DNA from: an uncultured Burkholderiales bacterium
GTDB lineage: Bacteria; Pseudomonadota; Gammaproteobacteria; Burkholderiales; Burkholderiaceae_C
Direction: 5' to 3'
Length of the DNA stretch: 64,000 bases
Assembly (NCBI GenBank): GCA_945952065.1
Contig: CAMFGY010000006.1
Location: 62,001-126,000, forward strand
Below, piece after piece: positions 57,661 to 64,000 of this stretch. The notes below the pieces were generated by a model, which was not told where the DNA came from, did not search any database, and saw only the letters and a list, made by a program, of their open reading frames with translations. The translations under genes were made by a program, and so were the position numbers. How positions within the stretch are numbered: position 1 is the stretch's first letter; the number at the start of each line of letters is the position of its first letter.

Positions 57661-59390
57661 CACGCCGCTCGACCATCGCGAATGGCGAAGGAAGGTGCCT
57701 TTGCTCTAAGCCACTGCTCCAACATCATGAAAATCCAGACCTGTTCTCCATAGTAGCCTGGATGCTCTTTTAGTCGGATGTTCAGCAGTTGCTCAATGAA
57801 ATCGGGGCGCACAATGCCTCGCTGAGCCAAGGTTCGCAAAGAGTCCTCAGCCAGCGCCTTCAGTGCGGGCTTTTGCGTCATCCATACGCCAAAAGGAAGA
57901 CCAAACCCTTGCTTTTTCTTACTCAGAATTTCATCGGGGAGAAATCCGCGCAGCGCCTCCTTGAAGAACCAGCGCAGCTTCAAACCGCGAAGCTTGTAGC
58001 TATCGGGGAGTTTCAGAGAAAAGTCCAGGAGCGCAGTGTTGAGCATGGGGAAGCCCACATGGATGCCCGCAAGCTTGGTTGTTTCTCGCACTTTTGGCAG
58101 GTCACTCTCACCCAATGTGTAGCGCCAATCAAAAGCCAATGTGGCATTGAGTTCACTGGCGTGGCGATTTGAGTCCCAGACCGCCTGCTGATGTTGAGCA
58201 GGGGCGCCAATGTCGACTTGGCTCAGGAACTCTGGGCTGAGCATGTTCTGGATGCCCAAACGCAGCAGCAAGTTGTACATCTGCAGGCGGGCAGGCATGG
58301 GCACCATGGCCTGCTCGACATAACTATGGGCCTTTTTCAGCAGTGGCGTTTTTGCGGCCATGTTTGTCATCAGCAAAGGCTCCATCAGCCCCTTGCGCAG
58401 GGCGCCCGGTACATGCTGCCACCAGCCAAAAACACGTTGCTTGGCATAGCGGCTATTGCCGCCAAAAAGCTCATCGCCGCCATCACCGGCCAAGAGTTTG
58501 GTCACACCATCTTGACGAGCCATTTCTGCGCAATAAAAGGCAGGCAAAGCGGATGAATTGCCGAACGGCTGGTCGTAATGTGTCGCGACCGAAGGAATGC
58601 GGGCCGCCAAATCCTCCGGGCTGAAATAGAGCTCGTGGTGCTCGGTGCCGAAATGCTTGGCGGCAATGCGAGCAAACTCCATTTCGTCATAGCCGGCAGC
58701 GTCAAAACCGATGGAGTAGGTGGCGGGCTGTCTGCCGCTTGCTTCTCGAATCATCCCGGCGACGGTAGAGCTGTCCGTGCCACCACTCAAAAAACATGCG
58801 GGCTTGCTGCCGTCCAATTCATCTGCGACGGAGAGCTTCAGCAGTTCAAGGAATTCTTCTTGGGCCTGATTGAAACTCAGGCTGGCACTGGCTTCGAAGT
58901 GGGGGCGCCAGTAGGGCTCAAGCCGAAGTTGTCCCTGCTTAAAGAGAGCGAAATGTCCCGGGGGCAAGCGAAACACATTTTTGTAAATAGTTCGCGGTGA
59001 CGGGATGCAATGGAAGTACAGGTAGTCGAAGATGGCTTGAGGATCAATATCTTGTTCACCGTCAGCCAGCTCGTCTGCCCTTTGTGCGAAACGGATGTGG
59101 CCCCCATCGATTCGGTAGCAAAGGGTTTCGATGGCAAAACGGTCGACCGCCAGCACCACACTGCCGTCGCTGTTGTGCAGTCCAATGGCGAAACTGCCGC
59201 CGACTTCCTTCAATTGCGCTTGAATGTGCGCGTGCGAGGCACCCTCGGTACCGAACAAAAAGTTTGTCCAGTGGTCTTGTGCTGCGTTCGGTTCAGTGGC
59301 TGCTTGCAGTGTTTGAACCGTGTTGGAGGGAAAGCGAGGGCGACCGGCCAAAAGAGGTTTCACTGGAGTCGTTGGGTGAAAAGAGTTCAT
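57660..59390 (-). CDS. Asparagine synthase-like protein lacking the N-terminal Cys
   Basis: AsnB-family protein of 576 residues. The synthetase domain is intact, with the pyrophosphate loop FLSGGTDSSTVAGMI and LAGDGGDELFGGNSRYA. The N-terminal class II glutaminase domain is diverged: the protein begins MNSFHPTTPVKPLL instead of MCG, so it has no Cys nucleophile at position 2. It cannot use glutamine in the usual way and may use ammonia, an amine or an amino acid to form an amide, as in beta-lactam synthetase-type relatives. Its stop overlaps the deacetylase-like start and its ATG overlaps the upstream glycosyltransferase by 4 bases. Confidence 0.85.
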   Translation of the reverse strand: MNSFHPTTPVKPLLAGRPRFPSNTVQTLQAATEPNAAQDHWTNFLFGTEGASHAHIQAQLKEVGGSFAIGLHNSDGSVVLAVDRFAIETLCYRIDGGHIRFAQRADELADGEQDIDPQAIFDYLYFHCIPSPRTIYKNVFRLPPGHFALFKQGQLRLEPYWRPHFEASASLSFNQAQEEFLELLKLSVADELDGSKPACFLSGGTDSSTVAGMIREASGRQPATYSIGFDAAGYDEMEFARIAAKHFGTEHHELYFSPEDLAARIPSVATHYDQPFGNSSALPAFYCAEMARQDGVTKLLAGDGGDELFGGNSRYAKQRVFGWWQHVPGALRKGLMEPLLMTNMAAKTPLLKKAHSYVEQAMVPMPARLQMYNLLLRLGIQNMLSPEFLSQVDIGAPAQHQQAVWDSNRHASELNATLAFDWRYTLGESDLPKVRETTKLAGIHVGFPMLNTALLDFSLKLPDSYKLRGLKLRWFFKEALRGFLPDEILSKKKQGFGLPFGVWMTQKPALKALAEDSLRTLAQRGIVRPDFIEQLLNIRLKEHPGYYGEQVWIFMMLEQWLRAKAPSFAIRDGRAA

Positions 59391-60559
59391 CGTGTGGTTT
59401 TGGCTGTGGGCCCGCTTAGAACTAAAGTTTTCAGGTTTTGAGCGTGCTGAGGCCAGGTGAATCGTTGCTTCACTTCATCCATTAGCCGTTGAGCAAACTG
59501 CTGGGCTTTGATGGGATGGCTCAAGGCATCATCGATCGCTTTTGCACAATCTTCGACTTGGGCGGCCTCAAAGATCCACCCATTGTGGCCAGCTTTTACG
59601 ATCTCTAGATGACCGCCGACACCGGAAACCAGGACAGGAATACCTGACGCGGCCGCTTCAATGACGGCCAAGCCGAAGGATTCGGCAAGAGAAGGCTGCA
59701 CCGCCAATGTCGCCTTGCGCATGACGAGAGCCACGCTTTGCTGCGGCAAGTCTTTCAGAAGGTGGATTCGATCGCTCATCCCCAGCTCGCGTGTGAGCGT
59801 GTGGAGTTTGGGGTATTCAGGTCCCTCCGCGCCAGCAATGACAAGATGGACAGAGGGATGCTTGGACTGAAGCTGGGCAAACGCCCGAACCAAGTATTCA
59901 TGCCCTTTCCCTCGGGTGTAACTGCCGATACTCACCAAATAGGGGGCTGTGGGCAAGTTGAGGAGGCCTGCTGGGTCAGATGGATCATCTGCCCGGGCTT
60001 TTCGGAAAACCTCCAAGTCCACGCCGTTGTAGACCACATGGCATTTGGCCGCCGGCGCCTGCATGAGCTCGAACAGTCGATCTCTTAGCGCGCCAGAACA
60101 CGTGGTGATGGCGTCGCAATGTTTGAACGTGAAGCGCCAAGCCCATCGCTGCAGCGCGCCCACGGGTTGGCGCACATCGGTGCCGTGAAAGCTCAGCACA
60201 AGTCGCCCATCAAAATAGCCACTGCGCTTGAGCAAGGCGATGGTGAATGCACTCAGGGTGGGGTAGTGGAAATTGAATCCCTCGCAATTGTTGTTCTTGA
60301 TCCATTGCAGGCAGGCCCACAACCGGCCAGGCGAACGAAACAAGGCTTTGATCAATGTCACCCAGTTTTGACTTTCAGGGACGATGCCGAATTGGAAATG
60401 CTCCTCTTCCGCGTTGCGGACTTCATCTGGGTCCAGCCAGTCGTCAATGACAATGCGGTGAGACATCCCATCCAAGCCCCATTGCCGACTCAGCAGACGC
60501 ACCACCACGCTGACGCCGCCAGGCAATTGTGCAGACCAAGGAATAATGATGGCAATCAT
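59387..60559 (-). CDS. GT4 glycosyltransferase
   Basis: GT-B glycosyltransferase of 390 residues. It starts MIAIIIPWSAQLPGGVSVVVRLLSRQWG, with SIGSYTRGKGHEYLVRAFAQLQSKHP opening the C-terminal domain and QPSLAESFGLAVIEAAASGIPVLVSGVGGHLEIV for the donor site. It overlaps the asparagine-synthase-like gene by 4 bases. It follows the GT2 gene (90-base gap) on the same strand. Confidence 0.9.
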   Translation of the reverse strand: MIAIIIPWSAQLPGGVSVVVRLLSRQWGLDGMSHRIVIDDWLDPDEVRNAEEEHFQFGIVPESQNWVTLIKALFRSPGRLWACLQWIKNNNCEGFNFHYPTLSAFTIALLKRSGYFDGRLVLSFHGTDVRQPVGALQRWAWRFTFKHCDAITTCSGALRDRLFELMQAPAAKCHVVYNGVDLEVFRKARADDPSDPAGLLNLPTAPYLVSIGSYTRGKGHEYLVRAFAQLQSKHPSVHLVIAGAEGPEYPKLHTLTRELGMSDRIHLLKDLPQQSVALVMRKATLAVQPSLAESFGLAVIEAAASGIPVLVSGVGGHLEIVKAGHNGWIFEAAQVEDCAKAIDDALSHPIKAQQFAQRLMDEVKQRFTWPQHAQNLKTLVLSGPTAKTTR

Positions 60560-60649
60560 GCGACAGTCATCTCAATAGAAAACAAAGCTGTGACGGGGCA
60601 ATTGCGATGTTGACGTAGCGTTTTGTATTTGTGTGGGGGTAATCACCAC

Positions 60650-61558
60650 TCAGGCGTTGAAGTGTCCAACTTCAGAAAAGGCTTCAGTGAAATGCTGCAT
60701 CGCCTGAAGCGGCTTTCCCGTTAGTCGGTAGAACGCGAATTTGGCCAGGTTTAGGCAAGCTGCTTTGATTGCCCAGCGCCGGCCCCATTTCGAGTTGAGC
60801 AAAACACCCTCCACACGCGCTTGGCTTGCACCTTGGCCATGAAAATAGCGAGCCAAAAAGACCAAGCCCATTTTTTCTGCGGGAATAAAGTGTTTGACTG
60901 TCGCTTCGGGTACCCACCACCCACTGGATCCTTCCGACAAGATACGGCGAATCATGACCGTTTCTTCTCCTCCGAACCTGGTGTTTCCTCGAATGCCTAG
61001 CAGTGGGTCATACCGGTGCGCCGCGTGCTCTTTGGTGCGAATGGCGTAGTTTGCTCCGAACGGTGTTTTGGATCCCGTTGGCAACAGGGGCTCTTCGTTT
61101 TTGCCATCATTATGAATGCCGTAAGCAGAGTGCACGGCAGGCCAGGCGTTGATGAGCCATGTCGGTGGATCGACCTCAAACCAAGGCTCAATGGATCCGC
61201 CAAATACTGCAGAGTCGGGATGTTTCAGAAATGCGGCTTCGTATGCTGGAAGCCAATTCAAGGCTGGCAGGACGTCATCGTCTGCGAAAACGATGTAATC
61301 GGCTGACTGTTTGACCGCAAATTCCATGATGGCGGTGCGTGCATAGGACACCCCCGCTCTGGGTTCATGAACCAATTGCAGAGGTAGGCGCGACTGGAAC
61401 TGGCGAACGACTTCATCGGTATGGTCAGTGCAATTGTTGTTGACCACCACCATGCAAAGTTCTGCATGACGAGGCCGAGTGATATTTGCGAATCTTTCGA
61501 GAGTCCTCGCTAAGGACTCGGCGCGATTGAAGGTTGGAATGCCTACCAATATTTTCAT
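60650..61558 (-). CDS. GT2 glycosyltransferase
   Basis: Inverting GT-A glycosyltransferase of 302 residues from ATG 61558. It opens MKILVGIPTFNRAESLARTLER, with the metal-binding DXD-type segment YIVFADDDVLPALNWL at about 90 and FGGEETVMIRRILSEGSSGWWVPEATVKHFIP for the acceptor region. The ORF track extends 68 codons upstream past an unlikely N-terminus. GGAAG lies before the ATG. The acceptor is unknown. Confidence 0.88.
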   Translation of the reverse strand: MKILVGIPTFNRAESLARTLERFANITRPRHAELCMVVVNNNCTDHTDEVVRQFQSRLPLQLVHEPRAGVSYARTAIMEFAVKQSADYIVFADDDVLPALNWLPAYEAAFLKHPDSAVFGGSIEPWFEVDPPTWLINAWPAVHSAYGIHNDGKNEEPLLPTGSKTPFGANYAIRTKEHAAHRYDPLLGIRGNTRFGGEETVMIRRILSEGSSGWWVPEATVKHFIPAEKMGLVFLARYFHGQGASQARVEGVLLNSKWGRRWAIKAACLNLAKFAFYRLTGKPLQAMQHFTEAFSEVGHFNA

Positions 61559-61629
61559 CGTGTGCGCTTCCATGGATGAGCGGCTGGTCGAGCCTTTTGG
61601 GTCATGGGCTGTTGGCCTCGTGCCGCTAT

Positions 61630-62649
61630 TCAATGCGGACTTTTTACTGATCGCCATGCGCTGAGTATGGCTGCAGCAGTTGACCAGCGGGGCACTAATA
61701 CAAAAGAGCGAAAAAACTGTTTTGCGGCTGAGCGGCCCTTGCCATTGCACCGCATTGACCAACCTAGATCTTTGAGGGAGGATGCCAATCGCATGATCAA
61801 GGCTTGACGTTGAGTATGGCTTAATCGATGGCCTAAACGTTCTAAATTGTATTCAGCTAGTCGCGTGGCAAAGTAGTGCAGCTTTTCGAAGTCTTTTGTA
61901 ATGCTGCTGTCGTGTTGGCGGTATCTGGATAGGGGTCGATCCTCGTACAAAAGGTTTCCCTGCAAGCCCAATCTAATCCACATATCCGTGTCTTCACATA
62001 TTGTGAACTCGGTATTGAAAAGTAAGTCGTCACCGTTAATTCTGTCTCTGGCGATCATGCAGGAAATGGTGTGTATGCCTGCATATCGAAGGACTTGGAA
62101 CTCATAAAATTGGCGGGAGCAGATGTAAACATCGGGGCTCAGTTCTTTGAGGTAAGCCTCGGCATCCTTTAAGAAATTTGGCAGATAGCGGGAAATTATT
62201 TTTCCGTTCGCGTCGATGTAATCCAAATCATGAAAAGCAGCCACGCATTCAGGATGCGCCTTCAAGAGCGCGACTTGCCGTTCCAATTTTTCTGGCAGAA
62301 ATAGATCATCATGATCCAAAAAGGCCACGAAACTGCCTTGAATCAGGGGTATCGCGGTATTTCTTGCAGCACCCGGTTGGCCGCTACGCTCTGTGCGTCG
62401 GATATGTTTGATCCTGGAGTCAAGTTGCGCCGCGGCTTCAAGCAATTGCGCTGTTTTGTCAGTCGAACCGTCATTGACAGCAAGAAGCTCCCAATTCCGG
62501 TAGGTCTGAGCCCGTACAGAGGCGAGCGTTTCTTCTAAGAAACGCTCACTGTTGAAGCAGGTCAGGACAATAGAAACCAGGGGTTCGTTGCTTGAACTCA
62601 TGCCAGGCGAACAAGGGTGGAATTCAGTGGGTTCAGCATGCGAACTCAT
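61630..62649 (-). CDS. GT2 glycosyltransferase
   Basis: GT-A glycosyltransferase of 339 residues. The core begins PLVSIVLTCFNSERFLEETLASVRAQTYRNWELLAVNDGSTDKT, with FLDHDDLFLPEKLERQVALL as the DXD-containing donor site. The ATG at 62649 overlaps the flippase stop, suggesting coupling; a second ATG at 62601 would match the usual start better. It precedes the other GT2 gene by 71 bases on the same strand. Confidence 0.89.
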   Translation of the reverse strand: MSSHAEPTEFHPCSPGMSSSNEPLVSIVLTCFNSERFLEETLASVRAQTYRNWELLAVNDGSTDKTAQLLEAAAQLDSRIKHIRRTERSGQPGAARNTAIPLIQGSFVAFLDHDDLFLPEKLERQVALLKAHPECVAAFHDLDYIDANGKIISRYLPNFLKDAEAYLKELSPDVYICSRQFYEFQVLRYAGIHTISCMIARDRINGDDLLFNTEFTICEDTDMWIRLGLQGNLLYEDRPLSRYRQHDSSITKDFEKLHYFATRLAEYNLERLGHRLSHTQRQALIMRLASSLKDLGWSMRCNGKGRSAAKQFFRSFVLVPRWSTAAAILSAWRSVKSPH

Positions 62650-64000
62650 GAGGTCAGCCTCTTGAGCAGGGGCACCCGATTGATTTCATCCCTCAAAGGA
62701 TGGCGCCCCAGCACAATCGCTGCGGGCACGGTCAATGCGCTCAAGGCCAAGCAGGCCAGAATGGCGAACCAAGGGTGGCTGGGTTCAAGCCCGGCAAAGG
62801 CGACAACGGCGACCGCTGAGCTTGCCGCGCCCAAGGCGACAAGATAGCTGTGCATTGCCGTTTTGAACAGTGTGGACCAACTGAAGCCTACCAGGGCCTT
62901 GACGCTGCTAAGCCAAATGAAGGCCGAGAAGAGTGCCTCAAAAGGCACCAACATCACCATTGCTTTCAGGCTGATCGAGGCGCCCACCAAAGTGGCTGCC
63001 GCCCAAACTGCCGCGGTGATGCTTGTCGCTCTGAGGACGATATCTGCGCGCCCCAATCCCGTGCAGGCCGCTGAACAGATGGCGGACGGGGCGCCAAAAG
63101 CGATTCCCAGCGCCAGCCATCGAGTCAAGGAAATGGTTTCGTCCCACTGATTTCCGTAAAGCGCTCTTACGACTGGGTGAGCAAGGAGGATCAGGCCAAG
63201 GGCGAAGGAGCTGCTCAGCATGGAGATGTAGCTGAAGGCTCTTAAAAAACTGGCTGCGACATCTTGATCTTGGCGATGTTGTTGAGCAAACAAGGCCATC
63301 GCCACATTGAAAACGGCATCTGTAATCAAGCGAGAGAACATGGCGACCAAGCCGTTGCAGCGCGAGTAAAGGCCCGCTGCATGCATGCCTTGTAATTTGC
63401 CGAGAACAAAATCCGGGACGCTGCTAGACAAGGTGCCAATCAGGCCTGACCCGGCGATTCGCCCTCCGAACCCCAGGACCTCTGGGACCCCTTTGATATT
63501 GAATCCCCAGGGTAAATTTGCTGGTCTGAAAAACTGTGAGACGAGCGCGTTGACGCAAGTGCCAGTCAAGCTGCCCCATGCCAAGCTGATTGGACCGAAG
63601 TCTTGTGCTGCGAGTCCCACCGACACCAGGGCTGTGCTGGCTGCTGCGGCAAAGCGCATGATGGCGACTCGGCCAAACTGCATTTCGCGCATCAAAAGGG
63701 CGTAGGTAATCGAACCCATTGGGTTGACAACGTAGGCAATGGCCATCAGCCACAGGATCGGTGTGATGCGCGACTCGTTATAGAACAAGCCGGCTGGATA
63801 GGCCAACACTGCAATCAACAAAGCCAGGGCACAGCCAAGGCCGAATTGCAAGGTCCAGGCCGCTCGAACTCGTGCTGCAGTCAACTCTTTGACTTGAACG
63901 ACGTATTGTCCTGCGCCCATGTCTCTGATGGAGCCGGCAAGCATCAGCAAAGCCATGGCTACAGAGAACACTCCCAATTCGTCGGGCTGAATCAGCCGGG
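62646..64000 (-). CDS. Wzx-type oligosaccharide flippase (5' end outside the window)
   Basis: MOP/polysaccharide-transport family flippase that moves the lipid-linked repeat unit across the inner membrane. The visible part has about 450 residues. It starts inside the protein: RLIQPDELGVFSVAMALLMLAGSIRDMGAGQYVVQ is read from the edge without a plausible start, so the gene runs off the window. About eleven hydrophobic segments follow (for example FALGLILLAHPVVRALYGNQWDE). Its stop overlaps the GT2 start (ATGA). Confidence 0.91.
   Translation of the reverse strand, partial: RLIQPDELGVFSVAMALLMLAGSIRDMGAGQYVVQVKELTAARVRAAWTLQFGLGCALALLIAVLAYPAGLFYNESRITPILWLMAIAYVVNPMGSITYALLMREMQFGRVAIMRFAAAASTALVSVGLAAQDFGPISLAWGSLTGTCVNALVSQFFRPANLPWGFNIKGVPEVLGFGGRIAGSGLIGTLSSSVPDFVLGKLQGMHAAGLYSRCNGLVAMFSRLITDAVFNVAMALFAQQHRQDQDVAASFLRAFSYISMLSSSFALGLILLAHPVVRALYGNQWDETISLTRWLALGIAFGAPSAICSAACTGLGRADIVLRATSITAAVWAAATLVGASISLKAMVMLVPFEALFSAFIWLSSVKALVGFSWSTLFKTAMHSYLVALGAASSAVAVVAFAGLEPSHPWFAILACLALSALTVPAAIVLGRHPLRDEINRVPLLKRLTS

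Overview
The window is high-GC DNA with the gene content of a Gram-negative betaproteobacterium, most likely order Burkholderiales (Rubrivivax/Roseateles/Ideonella-like; genus not determined). The evidence is the divergent lptG-lptF / pepA-holC arrangement, a LysR-type CysB next to a CbiX-like chelatase, a FimV-like protein, and a large exosortase A (XrtA)/PEP-CTERM exopolysaccharide locus. No insertion sequence, prophage, CRISPR array, rRNA or replication origin was seen. Family names below come from reading the proteins; no database search was run.

Bases 1-18170 are chromosomal housekeeping: trxA (-), tRNA-Pro(UGG) with its own promoter and terminator, an OPT-family transporter, tRNA-Arg(UCU), a glutathione transferase (-), an unrecognised conserved-looking gene, an APH-fold phosphotransferase (-), a Crp/Fnr regulator (-), a FimV-like protein, a PLP aminotransferase, cysB and a CbiX-like protein (all -), lptG/lptF (-), pepA, holC, an acidic Asp/Leu-rich protein, and a branched-chain amino acid binding protein closed by a strong terminator.

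Bases 18171-55406 are an XrtA/PEP-CTERM extracellular polysaccharide locus, mostly on the + strand. It opens with a polyprenyl-phosphate sugar transferase and the PrsK/PrsR/PrsT signalling set. PrsR is a sigma-54 activator. A FeeM-like acyltransferase with a C-terminal PilZ-like domain, a secreted trypsin-like protease, a glycosyltransferase and a PEP-CTERM substrate protein follow. The substrate gene has a near-consensus sigma-54 promoter, an IHF-like site and a terminator-like leader hairpin. A nitroreductase/DMT transporter pair (-) diverges from a ThiF-like E1 enzyme. Next come the export and polymerisation genes: export lipoprotein, chain-length protein, tyrosine autokinase, beta-barrel protein, ExeA-like ATPase, deacetylases, FemAB proteins, glycosyltransferases, exosortase A, asparagine-synthase-like amidotransferase, CapK-like adenylating enzyme and an O-antigen-ligase-like protein.

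Bases 55627-64000 hold a second glycan module on the - strand: Wzx-type flippase (cut by the window end), two GT2 and one GT4 glycosyltransferases, an asparagine-synthase-like protein lacking the usual N-terminal cysteine, a deacetylase-like protein and an acyltransferase-3 membrane protein.

Taken together, a polysaccharide is primed, extended, tailored, flipped and exported under tyrosine-kinase control, while a secreted PEP-CTERM protein is processed by XrtA and switched on by PrsK-PrsR with sigma-54. The least explained part is a possible tailoring chemistry built from the acyltransferase-PilZ protein, the ThiF/nitroreductase pair, the CapK-like enzyme and two asparagine-synthase-like proteins.
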